64,000 bases of DNA from Mycobacterium kansasii ATCC 12478 (lineage in GTDB: Bacteria > Actinomycetota > Actinomycetes > Mycobacteriales > Mycobacteriaceae), in NCBI RefSeq assembly GCF_000157895.3, contig NC_022663.1, forward strand, positions 3,286,001-3,350,000, given 5' to 3'. The notes beneath the pieces were generated by a model that searched no databases, was not told the DNA's origin, and saw only the letters and a program-made list of their open reading frames with translations. Both the position numbers and the translations under genes were made by a program. This document shows positions 34,140 to 42,959 of the stretch, in pieces (position 1 is the first letter of the stretch; each line of letters begins with the position of its first letter).

Positions 34140-34567
34140 CTTCGAGCGCTGGCCTGCACGTGAATGTTTCTGGCGCCCTTGGCATTGCGCAGGCCGGAGC
34201 AGTTCACGCAGCCGACGCAGCCGACACAGTCGGTACAACGCACACATCCGACACAGGCCACGCACCGGGCGCAGGCGATGCATGCCAGGCATGCCACGCA
34301 TTCCCGGACCGCTATGCACAACACACTCAGCGCGCTGGCAATCACTGCGACACTGCCCGCGATGGCCGCCGACCCGGCGACCGCGACACTACCCGCGGTG
34401 GCGACCGAACCCGCTACCGCGACACTGCCCGCGGTTGCCGCCGACCCGGCGACGGCGGCGCTACCGGCGGTCGCGATGGAGCCCGCGACCGCCACGCTGT
34501 CGCTACTGGCCAGCGAACCGATGATGGTGTCGGTGTCGTTGACCGCCGAGTCCCAGGGAATTGCCAT
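34136..34567 (-). CDS. tandem-repeat protein: AGS hexapeptides then Cys tripeptides
   Basis: A 143-residue protein with two repeat blocks. Residues about 25-78 are hexapeptides of the type VAVAGS/IATAGS (about nine). Residues about 89-122 have a cysteine at every third position, eleven in a row (CVACLACIACARCVACVGC, then CVRCTDCVGCVGCVNC), capped by SGLRNAKGARN. Codons have strong GC preference at third positions in this frame, which supports it over the overlapping plus-strand frames. Both periodicities suit a beta-solenoid; the cysteines could stack as a metal or disulfide ladder. No signal peptide is clear. I do not recognise a named family. Confidence 0.75.
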   Translation of the reverse strand: MAIPWDSAVNDTDTIIGSLASSDSVAVAGSIATAGSAAVAGSAATAGSVAVAGSVATAGSVAVAGSAAIAGSVAVIASALSVLCIAVRECVACLACIACARCVACVGCVRCTDCVGCVGCVNCSGLRNAKGARNIHVQASARS

Positions 34568-34771
34568 GCGCCCATCTTCGCAGTTACCCAGGCGGAATTG
34601 AGAGCGGAATTGAGGTACGCAGCGATACCGATCACTGCTCAGCGGCCGCGGTCACGGCGCCATCTTGACCTTCGCAAGCGTGGGCACCCACCTGCTATGC
34701 GCCTGTCGTAGCTGACCTTCATGCGTGCCGGTTGTGCCAGAATTGCGGCTGGGGCGGAAAAGGTGGGGGAA

Positions 34772-35416
34772 ATGAGTCGCACTGAGCGCTGGACGATTAT
34801 CGGGGTCGGGGTCGCTGTCGCCGGCGTGCTGGTGGCCTTCTTGGCATGGTGGTTTCCGCGGCAAGCGGGCGGTGGCGCCAACAACGCTTCCGGCGCGGGT
34901 TCGTCGGTCGGCGCCGGCATCACGCCGCCGGCGCAGACGGCCCCAGCGCCGCCGGGCTACCGGGTGCCGAGCTACAACCCCACGCAGACGGATTCTCCGC
35001 CGACAGCGCCGCCGCGAGACCTACCCGTACCGGCGACTACGCCGTCGACCGCCATCGACTCGGTGTATGTGTCCGTCGACTCCGGCAATGGACTGATATT
35101 GAGAAAGGGCGAGGTATTCGAGCTGCAGCCCACCACACCGTCCAGCATCAACCCGCCCTACATGACGTTTCGGTGGTCATCGCAAGGCCCCGGCGGGCAG
35201 GTCGGTTCATCGAACTGCAACGTGTCGGCGGATATCAGCGGCCCGGGTGCCTATCCCCAGCACCGTCGCAGCAGCGACTGCACCGGTCGGGTGAGCCCTG
35301 ACCTTCAAATAATGATGCCCGGTACCTATGTGGTCTCGGTGATGGTTACTCCTCCTGGGGGCGGATCCGCGGTGACCGGCTCGACGTCGTTCACGGTCGT
35401 CCCGCACGGCGGCTGA
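34772..35416 (+). CDS. membrane-anchored hypothetical protein
   Basis: A 214-residue protein from ATG 34772 (MSRTERWTIIGVGVAVAGVL) with GGTGGGGG just upstream. One N-terminal membrane helix (about 8-30) leads to a Gly/Ala/Pro-rich linker and an extracellular beta-rich domain (about 105-212; FELQPTTPSSINPPYMTFRW, DLQIMMPGTYVVSVMVTPPG). Two cysteines (SSNCN and SSDCTG) could form a disulfide. No catalytic motif is seen. Confidence 0.75.
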   Translation: MSRTERWTIIGVGVAVAGVLVAFLAWWFPRQAGGGANNASGAGSSVGAGITPPAQTAPAPPGYRVPSYNPTQTDSPPTAPPRDLPVPATTPSTAIDSVYVSVDSGNGLILRKGEVFELQPTTPSSINPPYMTFRWSSQGPGGQVGSSNCNVSADISGPGAYPQHRRSSDCTGRVSPDLQIMMPGTYVVSVMVTPPGGGSAVTGSTSFTVVPHGG

Positions 35417-35661
35417 TGCAACCTTCGTGCTTGTCTGCCCGCTGCCGAAGTCCACGCCTATTCGCGCTCCGGTGCCGCTCGGGACCTTCGGCACCTGCAC
35501 ATGGTGACGTTGGACTGGCGACGGCGGCTGAAGCCGGCCGTATCGTGACCACAGCGATCGACTGGGAGAGGTAGCCTCCGGGTTCTTCGCTAGGCCTAGG
35601 CGACAACCGGATGCCCTACCACCGCATTGAGCAGCAGCGCGCGTTCCCGTTCTCGCCGCAC

Positions 35662-36576
35662 CTACCGCCGCTGGGGGACCGGTATCCGAGCCAGGTCCTC
35701 CGCGATGACCAGGTCGCCGTCGAAAACCTCAGCCGCCTCGTCGCGGTAACACCGGGCGTCGGTGTATCGCTGGGAGAAGTGCGTCAGCACCAGCCGCCGG
35801 ACCCCGCACTCTGCTGCCACCCGCGCCGCCTGCCGCGCGGTCAGATGCCCGTAATGTGCGGCCAAGTCTGAGTCCTCGCTCAGGAACGTCGCCTCGATCA
35901 CCAATAGGTCCACGCCCTCAGCCAGAGCGTAGACCGCGTCGCACAACCGGGTATCCATGACGAAGGCGAATCGCTGGCCACGGCGTGCCTCGCTGACTTC
36001 TGACAAATCGACAGTGCGCCCGTCGATTTGGACCGACCCGGCCCGGTGCAACTCGCCCACCGCGGGCCCTGCGATGCCAAAGCGCGCCAGCAGTTCGGGC
36101 ACGAACCGTCGGCCGTCGGGCTCGATCAGGCGGTAGCCGATCGCGTCGACGGAATGATCGAGCTTTCGTGCTTCCAAGACTCCGAATGCTCCCGTCGCCA
36201 CCGGGCCGTCAGCGGCAACCGGCTCCGCGTGCACGTTGGCGCGGTCGTGGAAAATGCAGGCGTGGTGCAGCCGCGCGAAGAATTGTCGCCCCGAGGCCGG
36301 GAAGTAGGCGTGCACCCGGTGTTGTGCGTCGTCCAGCGACAGCCGTTGCACCACGCCGGGCACACCCAGGCAGTGGTCGCCGTGAAAATGCGTAATACAT
36401 AGCCGTGTCACGGCGGTGAGGGGCACACCGGCGAACAGCATTTGCCGTTGGGTCCCCTCGCCGGGGTCGAACAGCAGCCGCTCCTCGTCCCAGCGCAGCA
36501 GGTACCCGTTGTGATTGCGGTGCCGAGTAGGCACCTGACTTGAGGTGCCGAGCACAATCAGTTCCCGGACTGACAC
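35662..36576 (-). CDS. rnz: ribonuclease Z
   Basis: A 304-residue tRNA 3'-processing endonuclease of the metallo-beta-lactamase fold. N-terminal LGTSSQVPTRHRNHNGYLLR is the RNase Z signature. The zinc motif is HFHGDHCLG, with further ligands in the HYGHLTARQAA and LTHFSQRY regions. It resembles M. tuberculosis Rv2407, which lies elsewhere in that genome, so this is either a relocated single copy or a paralog. It is divergent from the NUDIX gene with a 100-bp gap. Confidence 0.94.
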   Translation of the reverse strand: MSVRELIVLGTSSQVPTRHRNHNGYLLRWDEERLLFDPGEGTQRQMLFAGVPLTAVTRLCITHFHGDHCLGVPGVVQRLSLDDAQHRVHAYFPASGRQFFARLHHACIFHDRANVHAEPVAADGPVATGAFGVLEARKLDHSVDAIGYRLIEPDGRRFVPELLARFGIAGPAVGELHRAGSVQIDGRTVDLSEVSEARRGQRFAFVMDTRLCDAVYALAEGVDLLVIEATFLSEDSDLAAHYGHLTARQAARVAAECGVRRLVLTHFSQRYTDARCYRDEAAEVFDGDLVIAEDLARIPVPQRR

Positions 36577-36676
36577 AGTCCGAGACTACGGCCCGCGAAG
36601 AATTCCGTCCCCGCCACAGTCCGGCGCCGTCGGCAGAAGCTGGTGACATCCGTAGGCTTCGTCCTATCGTCGAGCC

Positions 36677-37396
36677 GTGACGATCAGCTACGACGACGCG
36701 CTACGGGAGCAGATCCGGGCACACTTGGCCGGCCACGTCCGCCGCGCGGTGACCGACCCGACCAAGCGGCGCGCTGCCGTCGCGGTGGTGCTGGTCGACT
36801 CCGAGGTCGGCGAGGACGGGGTTGATACGGTGCCGGTGGACGTGGGGATCGCCGGCCGGCCACCGCCCGAGTCAGGCCTCGACAGCCGTCTGGTAAATGC
36901 GTCTGGCGGTGCCGCTTTTCTCCTGTGCCGCAGAGCATCTCGCCTCACTTCGCACGCCGCGCAGTGGGCGCTGCCCGGAGGCCGGGTGGATCGGGGGGAA
37001 AGCGTGGTCGATGCCGCACTGCGGGAACTCGACGAAGAGGTCGGCATCCGATTGTCCGACTCGGCGGTGCTCGGCCTGCTCGACGACTACCCGACGCGGT
37101 CCGGATATGTCATCACCCCGGTGGTGATCTGGGGTGGCGGGCGGCTGCAGCCCCGCCCCGCACCCGACGAGGTGATGGCGGTGTACCGCGTGGGGCTTCA
37201 CCAACTGCAGCGCGACGACTCGCCGCGATTCATCGCCATCCCGGAGAGCCCGCGGCCGGTCGTGCAAATCCCGTTGGGCAACCACCTGATCCACGCGCCC
37301 ACGGGCGCGGTGCTGCTGCAACTGCGGTGGCTGTGCCTGGAAGGCCGCCCCGATCCGGTCGACGAGTTTGAGCAACCGGTATTCGCCTGGAAGTAG
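36677..37396 (+). CDS. NUDIX hydrolase
   Basis: A 239-residue protein starting at GTG 36677. The Nudix box is complete: GRVDRGES then REL.EEVGI (spanning about residues 99-120), fitting Gx5Ex7REUxEExGU, which binds the magnesium and pyrophosphate. The N-terminal 60 residues (RAHLAGHVRRAVTDPTKRRA) and the later EVMAVYRVGLHQL recall the CoA-pyrophosphatase-like group (NudL-type), but the assignment is uncertain. Convergent with the CPBP protease gene. Confidence 0.88.
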   Translation: MTISYDDALREQIRAHLAGHVRRAVTDPTKRRAAVAVVLVDSEVGEDGVDTVPVDVGIAGRPPPESGLDSRLVNASGGAAFLLCRRASRLTSHAAQWALPGGRVDRGESVVDAALRELDEEVGIRLSDSAVLGLLDDYPTRSGYVITPVVIWGGGRLQPRPAPDEVMAVYRVGLHQLQRDDSPRFIAIPESPRPVVQIPLGNHLIHAPTGAVLLQLRWLCLEGRPDPVDEFEQPVFAWK

Positions 37397-37487
37397 GCAG
37401 CACGCCGGCGATCGGCGGCAGCACGGCTTCGGCGCGCTCTTCACCTGAACTGCGTCGCGGCCCCGGGATTGCGAGCCGGGGTCTGCC

Positions 37488-38243
37488 TCACGGCATCGGC
37501 ATGACGCCAGCCACGGCAAGCATCAATATTATGCCCGGCAACAGGTTGGTCACCTGGTGCGCGACGATGCTGGCCAACAGGCCACCGGAGTACAACCGCG
37601 CAAGCGCGATGGGGATCGCCACCACCACCAATAGCGGAGCCCGGGTCAACTCGAGATGAGCCAGCGCGAACACCACGGTGGTTACCGCCAGCGCAGCCCA
37701 CGGCCCCCGGCGCCGATCCACCGCTCCCCATAGCAGCCCCCGAAAGATGATCTCCTCGCCCAGCGGCCCGACGAACACCACAAGCGCAAACACGGCCACC
37801 GCCCATGGCCAGGAAGCCTGGACGCCACCGAAGACGCTGGCGACAGCGGATTTCGCGCCTGGCCCGGCGACCTTGGCGTAGAGCACCGAGGCGGGCACCG
37901 TGACGAACAGCCCGCCGAAACCGAACAGCAATCCCAGCCCCACACCGTGCCATGACCAGTGCAGCTTCAGGTCGGTGCGGGGACCGTTGCCACGCAGCGT
38001 CGTGATGAGCACGGCCAGCCCGGCCGCGAGCACGGTCGGGGCTCCCACCGCCAGTGCAAGCATTCCGGCAGACAACGGGCCCCTACCGCCGAGCACGACG
38101 GCGAATGCGGCTGAGGCCAGGAAGTGGACCAGCCCCACCAGCAAGAAGGCGCCCAAACCCCAGCGAGGTACCGAATCGGGAACCGGCGCCGAAAACCCTG
38201 ACGGCCCGGGCGCGGCCGTCTCATCGACGCGATCTGTTTCCAC
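37488..38243 (-). CDS. CPBP-family intramembrane metalloprotease
   Basis: A 251-residue polytopic protein with about 7 hydrophobic segments. The CAAX-protease/bacteriocin-processing (CPBP, Abi) motifs are present: EEIIFRG (motif 1), FALAHLE (motif 2) and a final SIVAHQVTNLL (motif 3), giving the metal and catalytic Glu/His set. Substrate unknown. It is downstream of the tetR-fadE-glycosyltransferase operon on the same strand after a 120-bp gap. Confidence 0.9.
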   Translation of the reverse strand: METDRVDETAAPGPSGFSAPVPDSVPRWGLGAFLLVGLVHFLASAAFAVVLGGRGPLSAGMLALAVGAPTVLAAGLAVLITTLRGNGPRTDLKLHWSWHGVGLGLLFGFGGLFVTVPASVLYAKVAGPGAKSAVASVFGGVQASWPWAVAVFALVVFVGPLGEEIIFRGLLWGAVDRRRGPWAALAVTTVVFALAHLELTRAPLLVVVAIPIALARLYSGGLLASIVAHQVTNLLPGIILMLAVAGVMPMP

Positions 38244-38363
38244 GGCCGTGACGCTACCGCGTCACGCCAGTGCCGGCACGTCACGACCTGGACGGGCAGC
38301 TGGTCCGCCGTCACGCCAAGCATCGCGCTTCGCACAAGATATGCGGGTCGAACGCACCGGCAA

Positions 38364-39557
38364 TTACTCGGTACTTCCCCGCCGGGCGGTATCTTCGAGC
38401 AGATCAGCGGCCAGGGCAATGCTTTTCGCCGGTGTGATCAGTTGCGCAGCGACCTCCCGCGCCCGAGCGAGACATTGCGGAGTGAGGATGGAACGCAGGT
38501 CTGCGACCAGAGTGTCTTGGGTAGTGGCCGAAAACGCTCGTCCCACACCGATTCCCAGCTGATTGACCCCGACTGCCCAGACCGGCTGGTCGAGCCAGAG
38601 CCACAGGATCAACGTGGGGATTCCGGCCCGCATCCCCGCGGCCGTGGTGCCGGCACCGCCATGGTGAACGACTGCGCGGCAGCCCGGAAAGACGGCCGCA
38701 TGATTCACCGCGTCTACAATCTTCAGGTGGCCGGCATGGGCGATGCCGCGGAAGTCGTTGACACCGCTGCAAATCAGTGCCCGCTCACCTAGTTCGGCAC
38801 AGGCGGCACTGATCATGGCAACCGTGTCGGCGGGGCGTTCGATAGGTGTGCTGCCGAAGCCGAAGTAGATGGGTGGTGTCCCCGCAGCCATCCAAGACAA
38901 GACCTCGTCGTCGGCACCCGTCGGCAACTGCAGTGTCAGCGCGCCGACGAAGGGCTGCCACCCATGCGGTGCAAGCCAATCGGCTGCGGGTCCGGGCAGG
39001 CAGAGTTCCTCGTAGGCCTGGATCTCCAGCATCGGTGGTGGTTCGTCGGGTTCGGGTGTCGGTAGCCCCAATGAATGCCGTTGGGCTTCGTCGACCGCGG
39101 CGGTGATAAGCGGCGACATCCCGCCGGAAGCCCACAGACGTGCCGGGAAGAAGTGCAGCGCTGCCGCCGGAATACCGTGGTATTCAGCGATGTTGGCGGC
39201 CAGACGTTGTTCGTTGAAGCTGGCCAGCAGCAGATCGGCCCCAGCCGCCAGTGACATCAGAACCGCACTCTTATCCGCGTTGACCCGGCTGACATGCTCG
39301 ATCACTTGAGACAGCAGGCCGATCGGATTGCGGGTCTGGGCCACGAAGTCGCGGACCAGATCCATGGCGGGGTTCATCTGTTCGCGCGAGTCCGGCCCAT
39401 AGGCGACGCCGGCGAGACCCGCTGATTCGACAAAGCCCAGCATGTTGGGCGGCACCGCCATACAGACGTCGTGACCGCGCCGCAGCAGTTCGCGAGCTAC
39501 GGCCGTGCAGGGTTCGATATCGCCGCGGCTGCCATAGCCTGCCACCACGACCTTCAT
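38364..39557 (-). CDS. GT1 glycosyltransferase, rhamnosyltransferase-like
   Basis: A 397-residue UGT/MurG-like GT-B enzyme of the type that glycosylates mycobacterial glycopeptidolipids or phenolglycolipids. The N-terminus reads VVVAGYGSRGDIEPCTAVAR, and the donor-side motif is VVHHGGAGTTAAGMRAGIPT with LWLDQPVWA after it. This is the same family as M. tuberculosis Rv1524/Rv1526c and Rtf enzymes. It starts 23 bp after the acyl-CoA dehydrogenase stop, so the two are probably cotranscribed. The acceptor lipid cannot be told. Confidence 0.92.
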   Translation of the reverse strand: MKVVVAGYGSRGDIEPCTAVARELLRRGHDVCMAVPPNMLGFVESAGLAGVAYGPDSREQMNPAMDLVRDFVAQTRNPIGLLSQVIEHVSRVNADKSAVLMSLAAGADLLLASFNEQRLAANIAEYHGIPAAALHFFPARLWASGGMSPLITAAVDEAQRHSLGLPTPEPDEPPPMLEIQAYEELCLPGPAADWLAPHGWQPFVGALTLQLPTGADDEVLSWMAAGTPPIYFGFGSTPIERPADTVAMISAACAELGERALICSGVNDFRGIAHAGHLKIVDAVNHAAVFPGCRAVVHHGGAGTTAAGMRAGIPTLILWLWLDQPVWAVGVNQLGIGVGRAFSATTQDTLVADLRSILTPQCLARAREVAAQLITPAKSIALAADLLEDTARRGSTE

Positions 39558-39580
39558 TGCGGATACCTAATGTGTGGCGG

Positions 39581-40792
39581 CTATCGGATGGGCAATCCGG
39601 TCAGCGCACGCGAGATCACCAGGCGCTGAATCTCGCTGGTCCCTTCGAAGATGGTGAAAATCTTGGCGTCACGGTGCATCCGCTCGACCGGGTAGTCACG
39701 GGTATACCCGTTGCCGCCCAGGATCTGGATGGCCTCATCGGTGACATATACGGCGGTCTCGCTGGCCACCAGCTTGGCCATCGAGCCCTCCGCCGAATCG
39801 AAACTCTGGTTGTTGCGCGCCATCCAGCCGGCCCGCCACACCAGCAGCCGGGCCGCGTCGATCCGACTTTTCATGTCCGCCAACTTGAATGCCACTGCTT
39901 GGAATTCGCCGATCTTACGGCCGAATTGCTCGCGCTGGCAGGCGTATTCGAGAGCGTACTCGTAGGCGGCGCGGGCCACGCCCACCGCCATTGCTCCCAC
40001 CGTGGGCCGGGTGCGTTCGAAGGTCTTCATCGCTGCCTGGCCGCCCACCGAGGCGCCGGACTTCGCCCGGGCGATTCGCGCCTCAAATTTTTCCCGGCCG
40101 CCGAGAATCAAGTCTGCGGGTAGCCGCACGTCGTCGAGCGTCACCTCGGCGGTGTGCGAAGCGCGGATGCCGTGCTTCTTGAACTTCTGTCCCTGGGCAA
40201 GACCTTTAGTGCCCGGCGGGATGATGAACGTGGCCTGGCCGCGGGTGCCGAGTTCCGGATAGACCGACGCAACCACGATGTGTACGTTGGCGATACCGCC
40301 GTTGGTGGCCCAGGTCTTGGTGCCGTTGAGCACCCACTCAGCGGCCGCCTCGTCGTAGCGTGCGCGGGTGCGGATGGCGCCGACGTCAGACCCCGCGTCG
40401 GGTTCCGAAGAGCAGAACGCGCCCAGCTTGGGATCGTCGGCTGTGCCGAACATCTCGGGCAGCCAGCGACCCAGTTGCTCCGGAGTTCCGTTGGCGGCCA
40501 GGGCTGCTGCGGCCAGGCCGGTGCCCATGATCGACAGCGCGATGCCGGCGTCGCCCCAGAACATCTCCTCGAATGCGGTCAGCATGCCCAGCCCCGTCGG
40601 CTCCGCTGCCTGCTGCCCGAAGAAGTCGGGGGAGTACAGGCCGACCTTGGCCGCCTCCTGGATGACCGGCCACGGAGTCTCTTCCCGTTCGTCCCACTCG
40701 GAGGCGGCCGGGCGGATCACTTCGGTCGCGAACTCGTGCACCCAGTCGCGCACCTGTATCACGTCGTCGCTCAGTTGCAGTGAGAATGTCAT
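39581..40792 (-). CDS. acyl-CoA dehydrogenase (FadE type)
   Basis: A 403-residue flavoenzyme. Family signatures: GAFCSSEPDAGSDVGAIRTRA (FAD/substrate loop), WVLNGTKTWATNGGIANVHI, RQxFGRKIGEFQAVAFKLAD and the C-terminal ILGGNGYTRDYPVERMHRDA. The catalytic glutamate is in IFEGTSEIQ. It oxidises an acyl-CoA thioester at the alpha-beta position. It lies 27 bp downstream of the TetR gene and 23 bp upstream of the glycosyltransferase, suggesting a lipid-related operon. Chain length is not predictable. Confidence 0.95.
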   Translation of the reverse strand: MTFSLQLSDDVIQVRDWVHEFATEVIRPAASEWDEREETPWPVIQEAAKVGLYSPDFFGQQAAEPTGLGMLTAFEEMFWGDAGIALSIMGTGLAAAALAANGTPEQLGRWLPEMFGTADDPKLGAFCSSEPDAGSDVGAIRTRARYDEAAAEWVLNGTKTWATNGGIANVHIVVASVYPELGTRGQATFIIPPGTKGLAQGQKFKKHGIRASHTAEVTLDDVRLPADLILGGREKFEARIARAKSGASVGGQAAMKTFERTRPTVGAMAVGVARAAYEYALEYACQREQFGRKIGEFQAVAFKLADMKSRIDAARLLVWRAGWMARNNQSFDSAEGSMAKLVASETAVYVTDEAIQILGGNGYTRDYPVERMHRDAKIFTIFEGTSEIQRLVISRALTGLPIR

Positions 40793-40819
40793 GGCTCTAC
40801 TCCTGAAATAGTTTGGTGC

Positions 40820-41425
40820 TCAACGGGTATCGGCATACTGCGCGAGGACGCTTACCGTCTGGTTGACCCATGCCTCGAAATACCGATTGTCATCGATGTT
40901 TCCGGGGGTTCGGCCGGTCAATGCCTGCAGCGTGGCGGCGTGGGACAAGGACGCGATTGCGACGGCGGCCGCCGCTTCCGGGTCGGGTATCCGGGTGCGC
41001 CCGGAACGGTTGGACGCGACCAGTTCGTCGGCGAACCGCTGATAGGCATTGTCAGTGATGACTTGCCAGGTCTTTTCGTCGAGATCACCGAGCGCATCGG
41101 GCTCGCGCAGCATGACTTTGAGTAGGTCTTCGCTGTGTTTCAGGTTGTTCCAGATCAACCGGCCAGCAGTGCGCACCGCCTGCTCGACGCTGTCCGGTTG
41201 CCCCGCGTCGTACTGCTCCCGCGCGGCCACGATGCTGTCGATACGGTGCGCTACCGCGGCCTCGAGCAGTTCACGCTTGGAGCCGAAGTGCTTGTAGAGC
41301 GCGCCCGATCCGGGCGCCAGCCCGGACGCCCGCTGGATATCGGCAACTGACGTGGCCGCGTATCCCTTGGCGGCAAATAGCTTCAGTGCGGCCGACAGCA
41401 AACGGTCGCGTCCCGATACGGGCAT
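40820..41425 (-). CDS. TetR family regulator
   Basis: A 201-residue regulator from ATG 41425 (MPVSGRDRLLSAALKLFAAK). The N-terminal HTH is GYAATSVADIQRASGLAPGSGALYKHFGSKRELL in two pieces about residues 20-55, followed by a helical ligand domain. The longer open frame upstream is not similar to the family. A near-perfect 20-bp palindrome sits 2 bp before the start codon, suggesting autorepression and control of the downstream acyl-CoA dehydrogenase and glycosyltransferase. Confidence 0.93.
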   Translation of the reverse strand: MPVSGRDRLLSAALKLFAAKGYAATSVADIQRASGLAPGSGALYKHFGSKRELLEAAVAHRIDSIVAAREQYDAGQPDSVEQAVRTAGRLIWNNLKHSEDLLKVMLREPDALGDLDEKTWQVITDNAYQRFADELVASNRSGRTRIPDPEAAAAVAIASLSHAATLQALTGRTPGNIDDNRYFEAWVNQTVSVLAQYADTR

Positions 41426-41426
41426 A

Positions 41427-41446
41427 GTGAGAGAGTACTCACTCAC
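41427..41446. promoter_or_regulatory. TetR operator candidate, 20-bp palindrome
   Basis: GTGAGAGAGTACTCACTCAC matches its own reverse complement at 18 of 20 positions and is centred on GAGTACTC. It lies 2 bp upstream of the TetR start codon, the usual place for an autoregulatory TetR operator. Confidence 0.7.
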
Positions 41447-41915
41447 CTGCGGTCTGGCAAGCGGCCCCGTCGCCCGAACCGACGCCGCCTTGCGGCGGCG
41501 CACCGGGAGAAGATCTGGAGCACCAATCCAGCGCCGATTCAGCCCATCAATCTGTTGCCGGTCCCGGCCATCATCGCGGTCTCGCGGAGCCATCCACAGG
41601 CGGGCTATCGGCCTCGTCGCCGGTGACCAACGACCCTGTCCCAGGGCGAACGAGTGGCCCATGATCGCCTCTGTCGTGCGGAGAATTCCATGAAAAGCGG
41701 AGTTGGGTGTTGCCGGTCGAAGGCCCCGGTAGCCGGATGCCCGGCGAGCGATCCTGCAGATCTGGGCTGCTGCGTTGTGCGGCGTGGCGCTGACTTCGCT
41801 AGCACTGTCACTCTTCGCCAAACATATGTCGGTGGAGAAGAATGGTTTACGAAAATGAATGCGGTGGAACTGGTTTGGTCGCAACACCTTTCAGGTGAGC
41901 GGAGCAGGTAATATC
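41447..41915. other. 469-bp interval between TetR and the SagB-like locus
   Basis: No full gene is seen. A stop-bounded plus-strand frame (about 41735-41859) encodes a hydrophobic segment ILQIWAAALCGVALTSLALS, then LFAKHMSVEKNGLRK and a stop. It has no start codon and may be the C-terminal relic of a membrane protein. GC falls towards the right end. Confidence 0.45.
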
Positions 41916-42002
41916 ATGACAACAAGTTATGGTCGCGGTCCGGATATCTTAACGGCACCTGCCGCAGCTAGACGACCTATTAGGATCGGCGATTATGACT
42001 AA
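41916..42002 (+). CDS. 28-residue ORF overlapping the SagB-like gene
   Basis: ATG 41916 opens a 28-codon frame, starting MTTSYGRGPDILTAPAAARR and ending PIRIGDYD. Its stop TAA (42000-42002) overlaps the start of the SagB-like gene (ATG 41995) by 8 bp. GGAG and AGG elements lie 7-12 nt upstream. The overlap is right for translational coupling. It could be a precursor peptide, a regulatory leader ORF or chance; there is no Cys/Ser/Thr-rich core as in thiazole/oxazole peptides. Confidence 0.4.
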   Translation: MTTSYGRGPDILTAPAAARRPIRIGDYD

Positions 42003-42711
42003 ATGGCGTTTAGCGGTCGGAATTACCCTGATCGCATCGATTATATCGGCGACATATTATTTGATCGGCAGTAGCGAAGTTGGTCAGCCGCGGCAACATA
42101 TTGGCGAGCATCTTCAGTTGCCGCCCGTGCGCCTCGACAGCCCGGTCTCGTTGGAATCAGCCATGCAAAGTCGCCGGTCGGTGCGGGAATATGCAGACGC
42201 ACCGCTGTCACTTGACGAAGTCTCGCAATTGTTGTGGGCGGCCCAGGGCATCACGCACGAAAACGGTTACCGAACAGCGCCTTCAGCCGGAGGGCTGCAT
42301 CCGCTGGAAATTTATCTGCTGGCTGGCGCAGTGAAGGGCCTCAGAACTGGCACCTATAAGTACCTGCCATCCGGACACCAATTGGTGGGGGTGTCCAACC
42401 AGGATCAGCGGGACGACCTCTACCTGGCTGCTTTGAAGCAAGACCCGATCCGGCAGGCACCGATTGTGATTGTTTTCGCCGCGGTCTACCAGCGCACACA
42501 GGTCAAATACGGTGATCGAGCGCCGCGCTACGTACACATGGAGGTGGGGAGCGCCGCCCAAAATGTGTACCTGCAGGCTACCGCGATGGAGCTGGGAACC
42601 GTCTTTATCGGCGCATTCTTGGACGACCGGGTAAACGCAATCCTCGGCTTGGCGGAGGATGAGCAAGCGTTGTGCTTGATGCCAGTGGGCATACGGCGCG
42701 CTCTGCAGTAA
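41995..42711 (+). CDS. membrane-anchored SagB/ThcOx-type nitroreductase-fold dehydrogenase
   Basis: A 238-residue protein. An N-terminal membrane anchor (about residues 5-25, LAVGITLIASIISATYYLIG) is followed by the FMN-binding SagB-like domain: MQSRRSVREYADAPLSLDEV, LLWAAQGIT, RTAPSAGGLHPLEIYLLAG and HMEVGSAAQNVYLQATAMEL. SagB proteins oxidise azolines in thiazole/oxazole peptide synthesis, but most members are stand-alone with unknown substrates. No YcaO, SagC or protease gene lies within the neighbouring kilobases. GC in the first 200 bp is below the surroundings, hinting at transfer. Confidence 0.88.
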   Translation: MTKWRLAVGITLIASIISATYYLIGSSEVGQPRQHIGEHLQLPPVRLDSPVSLESAMQSRRSVREYADAPLSLDEVSQLLWAAQGITHENGYRTAPSAGGLHPLEIYLLAGAVKGLRTGTYKYLPSGHQLVGVSNQDQRDDLYLAALKQDPIRQAPIVIVFAAVYQRTQVKYGDRAPRYVHMEVGSAAQNVYLQATAMELGTVFIGAFLDDRVNAILGLAEDEQALCLMPVGIRRALQ

Positions 42712-42843
42712 AGAAGACAGCTACCACTTCACCAGCGGCGGCGAAGCTTCCGCAGGAAGAATAGAATTCCGCAGTTACCGAAGCCCCGCACGCCGGCGGA
42801 CCGTTGAACTTCGGGAGGTATCGGTGCAGCTTCATTCGCAGCC

Positions 42844-42882
42844 GCTGCACCCGGCCGCACGGCGCTGCACCCGGCCGCACGC
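42844..42882. repeat. 20-bp direct duplication
   Basis: GCTGCACCCGGCCGCACGGC is followed at once by a second copy lacking the last base. It lies in the 248-bp gap between the SagB-like gene and ctpF. No function is suggested. Confidence 0.7.
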
Positions 42883-42959
42883 TTACCTTGCGCGGCCGCA
42901 CGATGGACGAAGAACCCCGAGACGTATCCGGTTCATGAGCCCATTGCCGATTTCGAGGA

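Noticed and set aside
34164..34601. Plus-strand Ala/Thr/Pro repeat protein opposite the Cys-repeat gene
   Set aside because: Third-position GC and natural codon use favour the minus strand; the plus frame mirrors the hexapeptide repeats.
40820..41887. 355-residue version of the TetR regulator
   Set aside because: The first 154 codons lack family similarity, and the ATG at 41425 starts directly at the HTH domain beside the palindrome.
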